A program made the position numbers and the translations under genes. Positions 10,253-18,981 of a DNA stretch of 64,000 bases are shown here, piece by piece. Below the pieces are notes generated by a model. It did no database searches and was not told the DNA's origin. It worked only from the letters and a program-made list of their open reading frames with translations. The stretch lies in contig NZ_BJDN01000005.1 in the NCBI RefSeq assembly GCF_005405165.1, forward strand, positions 79,151 through 143,150, written 5' to 3'. Each line of letters starts with the position of its first letter. The first letter of the stretch is position 1. This DNA is from Loigolactobacillus binensis (GTDB taxonomy: Bacteria; Bacillota; Bacilli; Lactobacillales; Lactobacillaceae).

Positions 10253-11023
10253 ATGGAACCGCAGCGTGTACTTGACCTGGAAGGTGGCATTAACTTTCGT
10301 GAGCTTGGTGGCTACCCAACAACTGATGGTCGCCAAGTAAAATGGCAAAAAATTTTGCGAGCGGGTGGCCTCGATGAATTAACACCTAGTGATATTGCCG
10401 CCTTAGGTAACTACGGCTTGCGTTACGATGTCGATCTACGTTCTGAGCACGAAATGACTTCTTTTCCTGATCGTTTACCAGCGGCAACTAAACTGATCCC
10501 GGCACCAGTCTACCCATTCACTAAGCGGGACGCGTTAAGTGGGTTAAACATTCAGCTGAAAGATCAACACTGGGCCATGTTTTCCCAAGTCTATCAGCAA
10601 ATGGTTGCTGATCCGCACCCACAACAGGCTTGGCGGGCTATTTTTCAAGCGATGCTGGCCGCTACTGGCAAACAAGAAAGCGTCGTATTCCATTGTGCCG
10701 CCGGCAAGGATCGAACAGGTGTCGGAGCGATGCTAGTGCTTAGCGCGCTGGGCGTAACCCCAGAAACGATCAAACGTGATTATTTGCTGACTAACCAGAT
10801 CTTTGGTGCCGGTGATCGCCAAAGTCTCCAACAAGTGGTCGCGCAAAATGAAAGTGAAGATCTAAGTAATCGGATGAACCAAACCCTATCCGTTGAGGAC
10901 GCAAATTTTGATGCTGTTTTTGCAACGCTCCAAGCGCTAGGTGGGATCGAACGTTACCTGATCGATCAACTTGGCCTTACAACGGCAGATATCGCTACTT
11001 TGCGCACAAATTATTTAGAATGA
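10253..11023 (+). CDS. Tyrosine-protein phosphatase (Y_phosphatase3 / lipid-phosphatase-like)
   Basis: The 256-residue protein belongs to the cysteine phosphatases found in lactobacilli and mycobacteria (PtpB/LipA-like). The catalytic loop HCAAGKDRTG (CX5R with a lysine) is near residue 151. The N-terminus INFRELGGYPTTDGRQVKW is the typical opening and DLRSEHEM carries the conserved Asp/Arg. It would dephosphorylate phosphotyrosine or phosphoinositide-type substrates in the cytoplasm. AAGGGA lies before the ATG. The next gene starts near its stop codon, so the two form an operon. Confidence 0.88.
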   Translation: MEPQRVLDLEGGINFRELGGYPTTDGRQVKWQKILRAGGLDELTPSDIAALGNYGLRYDVDLRSEHEMTSFPDRLPAATKLIPAPVYPFTKRDALSGLNIQLKDQHWAMFSQVYQQMVADPHPQQAWRAIFQAMLAATGKQESVVFHCAAGKDRTGVGAMLVLSALGVTPETIKRDYLLTNQIFGAGDRQSLQQVVAQNESEDLSNRMNQTLSVEDANFDAVFATLQALGGIERYLIDQLGLTTADIATLRTNYLE

Positions 11024-11031
11024 GGCCAACT

Positions 11032-11364
11032 ATGTCACCAAAAATGAAACAACTGCAAAATCAACTTATCAGCGCTGCTCGGGAATCACCACTATTGATT
11101 TTCGAAGCAACTAGCCGGAAGGACGGCAACAAGTTTCGCGAAATCTCTAATCGGCGGCGCTACCGGGATCTAACCAAAATGTTAACCGCTAATTATGCTT
11201 TTACTCTATTAGCCGATGAGCTCAGAGTAACTGCTGCGATAGTCGCTTGGGCGATCGCCGAGGCACAATTACACGATGAACCGGAAAATAGCGCCAAGCA
11301 AGCCGCCTTCAAAAACGCAACCAACGCGGTTTTGCAAGAAAATAACGTCGCTCAAAATAACTGA
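11032..11364 (+). CDS. Hypothetical 110-residue protein, coupled to the phosphatase gene
   Basis: The family is not recognised. The protein is basic at its N-terminus (MSPKMKQLQNQLI), has a central NRRRYRDLTKMLTANYAFTLLADEL segment and an Ala/Asn-rich end, with no membrane segment. An ATG at 11020 overlaps the previous stop as ATGA, but GAGG at 11022-11025 sits 6 bases before the ATG at 11032, which I prefer. Translation is coupled to the phosphatase either way. Confidence 0.6.
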   Translation: MSPKMKQLQNQLISAARESPLLIFEATSRKDGNKFREISNRRRYRDLTKMLTANYAFTLLADELRVTAAIVAWAIAEAQLHDEPENSAKQAAFKNATNAVLQENNVAQNN

Positions 11365-11445
11365 GCTGCGCTGGCTGGTTGTTTGCTATCCCGAGCATAT
11401 TTTAAAATAAGGCACTAAAAATTTTTTTGAAAGGTGGTACTGTTG

Positions 11446-12132
11446 ATGAAACCCCAGGCGCCAGAAATCATGACTGAACTACGGCAAGACCTTGTTAAAA
11501 TGCCGGCGATCATCAGAACAGCCAGTGGCATTATTATTTTTGGTAAACGAATCCGCTCAATTATTTTTTCTACCGATATGGCGATCATTAAAAATACCAA
11601 TGCCGATGCGGTGATCGCAGTTTATCCGTTTACACCCCATCCTGCTATTATGCAAGGAATCAGTATGGTCGCCGATATTCCCGTATTTGCAGGCGTTGGT
11701 GGTGGCCTAACTCATGGCCAACGATCGGTCAATATTAGCCTCTTTGCCGAAAGTTTAGGTAGCCTAGGGGTGGTCGTCAATGCCCCCACACCGATCGAAA
11801 CGATCAGCGCGATCAATGAAGTGGTGGATATTCCCATTATTCTCACCGTTGTTACGGAACAAACTGAGTTGCAACCACGGTTAGCTGCTGGTGTGGATAT
11901 TGTTAACATTTCTGGCGGTCAACAAACCGCACAGATCGTGACCCAAGTCCGGCAACAATTCCCCGATCTGCCGATCATTGCCACCGGTGGCAAAACCACT
12001 GCCGACATCGCGGCGGTCATTGCGGCTGGTGCTAATGCCGTCACCTATACCCCGCCTAGTAACGGCGAACTTTTCAGTAAAAAAATGGCCCGCTACCGTG
12101 CTGCAGAAATTGCCCGAACGACCAAGAAATGA
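11446..12132 (+). CDS. TIM-barrel protein, phosphate-binding (thiamine/IGP-synthase-like), function unknown
   Basis: The 228-residue protein alternates short strands and helices as in ribulose-phosphate-binding TIM barrels. Repeated features are TNADAVIAVYPF, ADIPVFAGVGGG, GVDIVNISGG, and a C-terminal IIATGGKTTADIAAVIAAGANAVTYTPP, which resembles the phosphate-binding loop of ThiG/ThiE/HisF-like barrels. No neighbour reveals the pathway. GAAAGGTGG ends 8 bases before the ATG at 11446, so the GTG at 11434 is unlikely to be used. A bidirectional terminator follows. Confidence 0.65.
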   Translation: MKPQAPEIMTELRQDLVKMPAIIRTASGIIIFGKRIRSIIFSTDMAIIKNTNADAVIAVYPFTPHPAIMQGISMVADIPVFAGVGGGLTHGQRSVNISLFAESLGSLGVVVNAPTPIETISAINEVVDIPIILTVVTEQTELQPRLAAGVDIVNISGGQQTAQIVTQVRQQFPDLPIIATGGKTTADIAAVIAAGANAVTYTPPSNGELFSKKMARYRAAEIARTTKK

Positions 12133-12170
12133 TGGGTTAAAGCTTGTTTAGTCCCATCTTTAGTCTAACT

Positions 12171-12230
12171 AAAATAACGCCAGCAGAAGTAGTAAAAATC
12201 TACTTTTGCTGGCGTTATTTGGTGATTGCG
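12171..12230. terminator. Bidirectional terminator
   Basis: AAATAACGCCAGCA-AAGTAG and CTACTTT-GCTGGCGTTATTT form a near-perfect stem with A-rich and T-rich flanks. It serves the convergent TIM-barrel and carbonic anhydrase genes. Confidence 0.85.
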
Positions 12231-12254
12231 TTCTATTTAAACTTAAATAAGAAC

Positions 12255-12911
12255 TTACTTGCCGTTTAAGTCATAACCCATGATCGCGCGCTGATTCAAC
12301 GCTTGCAGTGCCCGATTATTATCCTGTGGGAATAGTTCGCGGTATTGCGCTAATTGTTGGGCCGAAACGGTTAACGGTTCCGCTGCGACAAACCACTCGA
12401 CCCCTTCACTTAGTGGCGGTGTTGTCAGCGAGCCGATATAACGATAGATCAACCCTTTAGTAGGTAATAATGTGGTCAGCAAAACATCTTCTGGTACTGG
12501 CAGTGCAGTGTTAGGGACAAAAGCAGCTAATAATTGATCCAGCTGCGGATTAGCCTGCCCAATGATGGCGGTAACAGCGACAACGGCCTTTTGACCTAAA
12601 GCATTTTCATGCACAAAATGCCACTCCATTACTGGTTGCTGGCCTTCGATCGTGTGCTCGGCCGGCGCGTGAAAATGTAATTGGACAAACCGATAATGTC
12701 GCCGATCCAATTTAGCAAACCCCTTACCGGTCAACTGCATGTTATTGCCCTGATCGCTAAGCATTTCGCCATAATAAGGAACTTGCCATTCAAACAAATC
12801 TGGTGCCTCGACCACTTGGCTGGAGGCTACACTTAAGGCGATCGGTGACTGTTGTTGCCCGCTAGTAAACGACCATGTATTTTGTTGCGTGTAATCTAAT
12901 TTTTCTACCAT
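12255..12911 (-). CDS. Alpha-type carbonic anhydrase, without signal peptide
   Basis: It interconverts CO2 and bicarbonate. The 218 residues contain the alpha-class landmarks: QQSPIAL near residue 20, LHFHAPAEHTI with two zinc histidines (HxH) and a third in EWHFVHENA, then SLTTPPLSEGVEWFV, the substrate-pocket segment. Alpha-class bacterial enzymes usually carry an export signal, but this one starts MVEKLDYTQQNTW with no hydrophobic segment, suggesting a cytoplasmic enzyme. AGGAATGG precedes the ATG. Bicarbonate supply to biosynthesis is a reasonable role, inferred only. Confidence 0.9.
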   Translation of the reverse strand: MVEKLDYTQQNTWSFTSGQQQSPIALSVASSQVVEAPDLFEWQVPYYGEMLSDQGNNMQLTGKGFAKLDRRHYRFVQLHFHAPAEHTIEGQQPVMEWHFVHENALGQKAVVAVTAIIGQANPQLDQLLAAFVPNTALPVPEDVLLTTLLPTKGLIYRYIGSLTTPPLSEGVEWFVAAEPLTVSAQQLAQYRELFPQDNNRALQALNQRAIMGYDLNGK

Positions 12912-12928
12912 AACAAACCATTCCTATC

Positions 12929-13747
12929 TTATTTTCTAGCGACCTGGTGTAAATGTGTGGTCAAATTCTGGCGGGCCTGTTGGCGGCGTTGCGCCAGTAA
13001 CTCGCTAAACTGTAGTTCTGGATGCTGATTGAGCAGTTGCTGGATCTGATTGAGAGCCTGCAGTTCTGCAGTCAGTTTTTGTGGTGACCATTTATGGATC
13101 GCACTATCTTTACGCGTTAAATAATGATATTGCGGTGTAGCCGCGTAGTAAAAACACTGCGTCTGCAGGACGTACGCCACGTTGAACAATTGATCTTCTA
13201 GCAACGTTATTTTCTCGTCGAATTGAAGCCGAAACCGCCGGATCACGGCCAAACGGTAACATTTATTCCACAAGAACCCCCGAACATCGCCACTAGGTTT
13301 CAAAACGGCCGCCAACATAGCCGGTTGCGTCAACACTTTCTGGGTCGTACTGCCCAACAATACCTTCAGGCTAGGCCAATCAGTATAGTAACCGCACAGG
13401 GCCATATCTGCTTGCGGCCGCGCCATTTGTTCGGCAAAACTGGCTAAATAAGTCGGCTCACACCAATCGTCGCCGTCAACAAAACAGACATAGTCCCCTT
13501 GTGCCTGCCGCAAACCAACATTCCGCGCCGCCGAAACACCGCGATTAGCCGGTTGTTGGTAAAGATGAAAGCGCTGATCTTTTTGTACCCACGTTTTGGC
13601 CAATGCCGCCGAGTTATCAGTTGAACCGTCGTCGATCAACCACACGTTGAAGTCAGTATATGTTTGCGCCTGCAAACTAGCAAGGCAACGCGCCAAATAA
13701 GCCGCCACATTATACAACGGTACAATCACCGTAAACTGTTTTGCCAC
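12929..13747 (-). CDS. Family 2 glycosyltransferase
   Basis: The 272-residue protein has the GT-A fold of family 2: VIVPLYNVAAYLARCLASLQAQTY at the N-terminus, WLIDDGSTDNS, and the FVDGDDWC metal-binding DxD-type motif near residue 95. It probably adds a sugar to a cell-surface glycan, though no polymer cluster surrounds it. Several in-frame GTGs exist (13759, 13756 and 13747). The one at 13747 gives MAKQFTVIVPLYN with a GGTGG site upstream, and I prefer it. It lies 17 bases upstream of the carbonic anhydrase gene. Confidence 0.85.
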   Translation of the reverse strand: MAKQFTVIVPLYNVAAYLARCLASLQAQTYTDFNVWLIDDGSTDNSAALAKTWVQKDQRFHLYQQPANRGVSAARNVGLRQAQGDYVCFVDGDDWCEPTYLASFAEQMARPQADMALCGYYTDWPSLKVLLGSTTQKVLTQPAMLAAVLKPSGDVRGFLWNKCYRLAVIRRFRLQFDEKITLLEDQLFNVAYVLQTQCFYYAATPQYHYLTRKDSAIHKWSPQKLTAELQALNQIQQLLNQHPELQFSELLAQRRQQARQNLTTHLHQVARK

Positions 13748-13942
13748 ATTCGTCACCACCCTTAGCGCGTGTTTAGAAAAATTCTACTCATAAGCACCAG
13801 CTCAGCCTCAGTATACCAAAAACACCGTTGAATCGCGTTTAAAAATCATGTTTTGCTGAATAATTTGGCCAACACCCAGCTGAAAAAGTGGGGCAGCAAC
13901 TAATTAAGATCAAGCATTTAAACCGAAATGTTCAGTTTTATA

Positions 13943-14001
13943 TTGTAAATATCCCTTATTCATAGTAATATAGGTGCTGTATTCAAGTTAAACACGAACG
14001 A
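13943..14001 (+). promoter_or_regulatory. Promoter and PurR-like box before the purine permease
   Basis: TTGTAA (13943-13948) and TAATAT (13966-13971) have 17-base spacing. AAACACGAACGA (CGAAC at 13995-13999) resembles the boxes before guaB. No purine-riboswitch core was found in this leader. Confidence 0.35.
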
Positions 14002-14047
14002 TATTTTAAAAAGGGCTTTAAACATTTACAGTTAAGGGGTATTCATC

Positions 14048-15358
14048 GTGAAAGAAAATTTGGTGCGCTACTTCGATTTATCTAACTTACACACCACTGT
14101 CCGCCGGGAAGTTTTGGCTGGTTTTACAACTTTTATTTCAATGGCCTATATTTTATTCGTCAATCCTAGTGTTTTAGGGGCTGCCGGCATGGATAAAGGT
14201 GCTGTCTTCACAGCGACAGCTTTAGCCAGTGCATTGGGTTGTATCCTTATGGGTATTTTGGCTAAATATCCAATTGCGATTGCACCAGGACTAGGCGTCA
14301 ACGCTTTCTTTACTTATTCAGTTGTTATTGGCATGAAAATTAAATGGGAAACAGCTTTAGCTGGCGTTTTCGTCGCTTCGCTGATATTTATGCTGATCAC
14401 TATCTTAAAATTGCGTGAGGCGATCATCAACGCGATCCCCCGGAATTTAAAACTGGCCATTGCGGCGGGGATCGGTTTATTCATCGCTTTTCTCGGTTTG
14501 CACGATGGTGGCCTGATCGTCGCTAATAAATCAACGGTGGTTGGTCTCGGTTCATTTGGCGTTGGCACCACTTGGTTAACGATTTTTGGGTTGCTCGTCA
14601 CCGCTATTTTAATGGTTCGGAAAGTACCTGGCGCTATTTTTATCGGAATGGTGGCCACCGCTATTTTAGGGTTGCTCACTGGTTTGATCGACGCGCCTAG
14701 TGCCATCATTTCCAGCGCACCGAGCCTGAAACCGACTTTTTTAGTTGGGGCTTTTCATGTTGGGGATATCAATTCCTTGCAATTGTTGGTGGTCGTGCTG
14801 ACCTTCCTGCTGGTCACTTTTTTCGACACCGCCGGTACCTTAGTCGGTTTGGCTGAACAGGCTGGCTTCATGGTCAATAACAAAATGCCCCGGGTCGGGC
14901 GCGCCTTATTAGCGGATTCGTCATCAATGTTAGTCGGCTCCTTATTAGGAACTTCACCAACTTCCGCTTACGTGGAATCTTCGGCCGGAATCGCAGTCGG
15001 CGGCCGCTCTGGCCTAACTGCCGTTACCACCGGCTTACTGTTTATCGTTGGCCTGTTCTTCTCACCGTTATTAGCGGTGGTCACCACACAGGTCACCGCG
15101 CCAGCCTTGATCATCGTTGGCGTTTTAATGGCGCAGTCTTTACGCGAAATTCAGTGGGACAAATTGGAAGTCGCCATTCCCGCCTTCTTGATCGTTCTCG
15201 GAATGCCATTAACTTATAGTATTTCTGACGGAATCGCTTTAGGCTTCATCGTTTACCCGATCACCATGATCGCTGCCAAACGGGGCAAAGAAGTGCACCC
15301 GCTGATGTACGCGCTATTCTTCGTTTTCGTGCTGTTCATTTGGATATTAAACCAGTAA
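14048..15358 (+). CDS. NCS2 family purine permease (guanine/hypoxanthine type)
   Basis: The 436-residue membrane protein belongs to the AzgA/PbuG branch of the nucleobase-cation symporter-2 family. It opens with REVLAGFTTFISMAYILFVNP, the branch signature, and has about 12-14 hydrophobic segments, with TFFDTAGTLVGLAEQAG and SSAGIAVGGRSGLTAV in the substrate-binding half. It should import hypoxanthine, guanine or adenine. The start is GTG with GGGG 8 bases upstream. A CGAAC box upstream resembles those at guaB, hinting at joint purine control. Confidence 0.9.
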   Translation: MKENLVRYFDLSNLHTTVRREVLAGFTTFISMAYILFVNPSVLGAAGMDKGAVFTATALASALGCILMGILAKYPIAIAPGLGVNAFFTYSVVIGMKIKWETALAGVFVASLIFMLITILKLREAIINAIPRNLKLAIAAGIGLFIAFLGLHDGGLIVANKSTVVGLGSFGVGTTWLTIFGLLVTAILMVRKVPGAIFIGMVATAILGLLTGLIDAPSAIISSAPSLKPTFLVGAFHVGDINSLQLLVVVLTFLLVTFFDTAGTLVGLAEQAGFMVNNKMPRVGRALLADSSSMLVGSLLGTSPTSAYVESSAGIAVGGRSGLTAVTTGLLFIVGLFFSPLLAVVTTQVTAPALIIVGVLMAQSLREIQWDKLEVAIPAFLIVLGMPLTYSISDGIALGFIVYPITMIAAKRGKEVHPLMYALFFVFVLFIWILNQ

Positions 15359-15364
15359 TTATTG

Positions 15365-15413
15365 CAAAAAAAGGTTGTGCCGCCGATCCCAGTGATCAGT
15401 GGTACAACCTTTT
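15365..15413. terminator. Bidirectional terminator
   Basis: AAAAGGTTGTGCC and GGTACAACCTTTT arms enclose a loop, with A and T tracts on either side. It separates the convergent permease and the gene at 15446. Confidence 0.8.
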
Positions 15414-15445
15414 ATTTTAAATCCGCACGCTTAAAAACACGGCGC

Positions 15446-16219
15446 TCACCAATTGGCAATGCCTGCCAACGCAGTAGCATTTAGCTTTTCACCCTTTGCT
15501 AACCATTGCTCATGGCTAAATTGATAAGCCGAATAGTGGCCGAAATTCAGGACCAAGGCTTGGGGAAAGGCCTGCTTGATCTGCGCTGCATAACCCTGAA
15601 CTTGTCCGCCCATTAACACCAAAATACAGCGTTCAGGCATGCCGACAACTGTTTGCAGCTCATACTTTAAACCTTGAATGTTTTCGGCGATTAATTCCGG
15701 CTGGCCATCAAGAACTTGCTGCAAATCGCGACCTTCAGGTGTGGCGATCCCAGCCCCGATCCAGGCCTGCTTCTCGTCCAACGCAAATTTAAACAGGTCC
15801 GTCATGTAAGCCCCTTTGAAAACGGAAGGCGCTGCTTGATAAGTATCTAGAGCGGGATACATGGAACGGTAAGCCCCTTTTTTGGCGTATTGATTCGATA
15901 AATTATTAATTTCCCGCCGTAAAGCCAGGCGTTGTGCAACTGGTAACTGCGCCGAATGCATGACCTCAGTATAAAGTTTATCCTTTTTCCGTGCACCAAA
16001 ATTAAGACCGATCATGGCGACCCCTTTTTGCAGATTGCCCTTTAACCGTTCATCAAATTCGGTCTCATTATTGACTAACAGATCAGGTGCCGCATACTTG
16101 GTTGCCACAAAATTATCGACCCAGTAGGCAAAGCTGGCAACTTGGGAATATTTCTGACATATTCGTTGATAGTCGGCGTAGTTTAATAGGTTTTGATTGC
16201 GAAAGTCTTGTGCGTTCAT
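15446..16219 (-). CDS. Uncharacterised protein, possibly uracil-DNA-glycosylase fold
   Basis: I do not recognise this 257-residue protein with certainty. VAMIGLNFGARKKD near residue 86 resembles the motif GLNPG of the UDG superfamily. ILVLMGGQVQGYAAQIKQAF followed by LVLNFGHYSAYQ near residue 230 resembles the late strand and HPS motif, with HYS here. The polar Asn in GLNFG could be catalytic as in MUG-type enzymes. No signal or membrane segment is present. The start could be 16237 or 16219; the latter has a GGGAA-type site. Function is inference. Confidence 0.45.
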   Translation of the reverse strand: MNAQDFRNQNLLNYADYQRICQKYSQVASFAYWVDNFVATKYAAPDLLVNNETEFDERLKGNLQKGVAMIGLNFGARKKDKLYTEVMHSAQLPVAQRLALRREINNLSNQYAKKGAYRSMYPALDTYQAAPSVFKGAYMTDLFKFALDEKQAWIGAGIATPEGRDLQQVLDGQPELIAENIQGLKYELQTVVGMPERCILVLMGGQVQGYAAQIKQAFPQALVLNFGHYSAYQFSHEQWLAKGEKLNATALAGIANW

Positions 16220-16554
16220 TTGAATCGTTCCCATCATAATGAATTTCTTGGTGGTTGCTGCTAGTTAACCGCCAAGTGCTGATTCAAATTCTACACGCGC
16301 CTTGTGTCACAATACGGCATTTAGTGTCAGGCGGCAATTATTTTTAAAATTAATCACCGTTTTAAGCGCGCTTGAAAAAACTAAGCGGTAACTATTATGA
16401 GAACAAAGATCAATGCCCTAAACAGAGAAAAACCCCCGTTAAGTTCCTCGCCGCACCAACAATTTAAATGCAACCTAATTAGTTGCCTTGCTACTGGGAC
16501 TTGTTACCTTTTAGCGCTGTGTTGCTTAGCGGTTCAACACCTGCTACCGCAGAA
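16220..16554. other. Gap with no convincing gene
   Basis: A short plus-strand frame (16397-16585) runs into the DUF1827 terminator, has no ribosome site and looks spurious. Otherwise the stretch probably carries only the promoter of the gene ending at 15446. Confidence 0.5.
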
Positions 16555-16599
16555 AAACAGCGCCCACCGCAGCTTAATGCGGTAGGCGCTGTTTAATTT
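16555..16599 (-). terminator. Terminator of the DUF1827 gene
   Basis: The minus strand reads AAACAGCGCC-ACCGC, a loop, GCGGT-GGCGCTGTTTTT. It is a strong stem with a U tail directly after the stop codon. Confidence 0.85.
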
Positions 16600-16951
16600 A
16601 TTCTGCTGGATTCGGTGCTTCGATGATCACAATGTCTTTCATCGAACGAATTTTATGGTGCCGGGCCGCTTCAATTTGCTCTTTACTGAAACGCTTTGTT
16701 TCATTGATCGGTTGCCCTGGTAACAGCCGTTCGCAAACAAATTTTATTTCATCTTCCCGAATTCGCCGGTTACTGTTGGTTAAAATCACGTCTAAATGTT
16801 CAAAGTCATCAACATAATGTACGCTGGTATTACCTAGCGAATATTTGCGGAAATAACGGATCGCCTTATTGCCGTACAGGTAGGCGATCGTATTAGGAAT
16901 CATTTTACGTAAACTTGTATTTACTTTAATGGGTGTTTCAATTAGTTTCAT
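16598..16951 (-). CDS. DUF1827 family protein
   Basis: The 117-residue soluble protein begins MKLIETPIKVNTSL and has ILTNSNRRIREDEIKFVCERLLPG in the middle, which fits the DUF1827 family of lactobacilli and enterococci as I remember it. The C-terminal SMKDIVIIEAPNPAE is conserved-looking. Its function is unknown. GGAGG lies before the ATG and a strong terminator ends it, so it is transcribed alone. Confidence 0.6.
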   Translation of the reverse strand: MKLIETPIKVNTSLRKMIPNTIAYLYGNKAIRYFRKYSLGNTSVHYVDDFEHLDVILTNSNRRIREDEIKFVCERLLPGQPINETKRFSKEQIEAARHHKIRSMKDIVIIEAPNPAE

Positions 16952-17133
16952 AAATCGTAACCTCCTTATAGCAGCCGTAACAGGTCATTCAATTAGCGTG
17001 TGTTGGGAAAAGCGCCTAGCTTCTGAGTACTAAGCTTATTTTAAACCCTGCAGCAGGTCAGGCGTGATTCGCTTAAACGCTGACCTCCCGCTAATCCTCA
17101 TTTTAAATAAATGACGCCTAAATTACCAATTAT

Positions 17134-17844
17134 TTACTCAACTATAAAGGTCGGCTGCGTGACGTCCACCAAGCCGCAAGTCACCGTAACGCCATAAATC
17201 GCCTGCAGGGTCTGCGCTAGATCATCCCGGGCGGCTAAGACCTGAGCTTTATTTTGTGTAAAACCGTCCAATGGGAAAAAGACCGCCTGGGTGTCTGGCG
17301 TCATTTCGCCTTGCTGGCTTTGGCGCCAGATCCAGCGACGTGTCCGCACTTCGTGACCGGAAACATAAACTAATTCATGTTCATCTGGCGTTTCTGCAGT
17401 GGTTTCACCAAAGGGAACAAAGGCATCACCGGCGGTAGTAAAGCGGACACTTTCAGTATTCGCAAGCAAGGTTGCCGCATCATGGGCACCAATGGGAATT
17501 TGATATTGCAGCGAGATAGCGTTACCTAAATCGACTAGTGGATTGATCCGCGGCAACCCTTTTTGTTTAGCCACGCGACTAAGCAACGCCTCGATCGACG
17601 CCTTATATTTATTCGGATTGATCGCCAGTGTACGAAATGCCGCGCGATACAAGGCAATATTAGTATTAGCCCGAACTTCAGTATTGTCATGAAATTGTTG
17701 CTCTGCCGCCGCAATATTGGCCGCCAAACGTTGTTCGATCTTAGGTTGAGCAGTTTTATTATCCAGTTTTTGTGCGTAGACCACACCAAACAAAACATCA
17801 GGTAATTCACGGAACACTTCTGGCGCAACTTCAAACTTAAACAT
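17134..17844 (-). CDS. B3/B4 tRNA-binding domain protein (PheRS beta-like)
   Basis: The 236-residue protein resembles the free-standing B3/B4 editing-type domain found in the phenylalanyl-tRNA synthetase beta chain. RAAFRTLAINPNKYKASIEALLSRVAKQKGLPRINPLVDLGNAISLQYQIPIGAHD is the family core, and VSGHEVRTRRWIWRQSQQG is the second conserved block. It may hydrolyse mischarged tRNA or bind tRNA, but this is inference. MFKFEVAPEVF is preferred as the start because GAGGAAGG lies 7 bases upstream; the frame extends 23 codons further. Confidence 0.85.
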   Translation of the reverse strand: MFKFEVAPEVFRELPDVLFGVVYAQKLDNKTAQPKIEQRLAANIAAAEQQFHDNTEVRANTNIALYRAAFRTLAINPNKYKASIEALLSRVAKQKGLPRINPLVDLGNAISLQYQIPIGAHDAATLLANTESVRFTTAGDAFVPFGETTAETPDEHELVYVSGHEVRTRRWIWRQSQQGEMTPDTQAVFFPLDGFTQNKAQVLAARDDLAQTLQAIYGVTVTCGLVDVTQPTFIVE

Positions 17845-17987
17845 AAGCAAACCTTCCTCACTTTGAATTGAATGCAGCGACTGGCGGTAACCGGCGCAAG
17901 CGCTTGTTTTCATTATATATCCAAGTGCTGTTATTTTAACAAAAAAAGTTTACAATAGTAGAGATTACTACTATGGAGGCTACTATT

Positions 17988-18779
17988 TTGATTACTTTAA
18001 AATCAGCACGTGAAATTGAGGGTATGCGTAAGTCAGGCGCAGTTTTGGCCGGCGTGCATCTAGGTTTGCGCGACTTGATCAAGCCGGGCATTTCAACTTG
18101 GGCCATCGAAAAATTCGCCCGCGAATTCATTGAGGCTCACGGCGCAACCGCCTCAGAAATTGGTTTTGACGGCTATAAATACGCGACTTGTATCAGCATC
18201 AATGATGAAGTTGCCCACGGCATTCCGCGGCGTGGCTTGGACCTTAAAAACGGCGATATCGTTAAGGTCGATATGTGCGTTAATTTAGACGGTTACGAAA
18301 GTGATTCTTGCTGGACCTACGCCGTTGGTGAAATTTCTCCAGAAAACCAGCAGTTAATGGCAGTCACTAAAAAGGCGTTATACTTGGGTATTGACCAAGC
18401 AGTTATCGGTAACCGGATCGGTGATATTGGTTATGCGATCCAACAATATACCGAAGTTGAAAATAACTACGGCGATGTTCGTGAATTGATCGGTCATGGT
18501 ATCCAACCGACCATTCACGAAGCACCCAATGTTCCCCATTATGGTGAGGCCGGCAAAGGGTTACGGCTACGCGAAGGTATGACCATTACCATCGAACCGA
18601 TGATCACACGCGGCACCTGGCATTTAACGACCCGGGTCGTCCCACATGATACTTGGGAATATTATGCGACTGAAGATGGCTCAATGGCCGCACAATATGA
18701 ACATACTTTGGCGATCACCAAAGCAGGCCCTAAGATTTTAACCTCACAAGACCCTGAATTTGACGCTAAATATTTATAA
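17988..18779 (+). CDS. map: Methionine aminopeptidase, type I (first copy)
   Basis: This metalloprotease removes N-terminal methionine from nascent proteins. The 263 residues carry all five expected metal ligands: two Asp in VKVDMCVNLDGYESDSCW, His in GHGIQPTIHE, Glu in TIEPM and Glu in QYEHTL. HGIPRRG supplies the substrate His. The start is TTG at 17988, eight bases after GGAGG (17975-17979); the upstream ATG at 17973 overlaps the ribosome site. A second, similar copy lies at 58410-59204. Confidence 0.93.
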   Translation: MITLKSAREIEGMRKSGAVLAGVHLGLRDLIKPGISTWAIEKFAREFIEAHGATASEIGFDGYKYATCISINDEVAHGIPRRGLDLKNGDIVKVDMCVNLDGYESDSCWTYAVGEISPENQQLMAVTKKALYLGIDQAVIGNRIGDIGYAIQQYTEVENNYGDVRELIGHGIQPTIHEAPNVPHYGEAGKGLRLREGMTITIEPMITRGTWHLTTRVVPHDTWEYYATEDGSMAAQYEHTLAITKAGPKILTSQDPEFDAKYL

Positions 18780-18787
18780 GCTCACCT

Positions 18788-18817
18788 CACGCACTGACCT
18801 ATTTCAGTGCGTGTTTT
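18788..18817 (+). terminator. Terminator of the first map gene
   Basis: CACGCACTGA and TCAGTGCGTG form a perfect stem with a 6-base loop, followed by TTTTTAT. Confidence 0.9.
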
Positions 18818-18981
18818 TATATAACGGCCGTTTTGTTTCAGCAAGACATGATTACCATTACTTGCCCCAATATGTAAAGCAACGGCCGCTAAATTAATAG
18901 ACTTCTTAGCCAAAACAGCTTGACAATCAAGAACATATGTTTGTATGATAGAACTATCTTTTGGAAAGAAGTTGAACCGTT

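Noticed and set aside
13860..14047. Purine riboswitch before the NCS2 permease
   Set aside because: The conserved purine-aptamer core was not found in the leader.
16397..16585. 62-codon plus-strand frame
   Set aside because: No ribosome site and it runs through the terminator of the DUF1827 gene.
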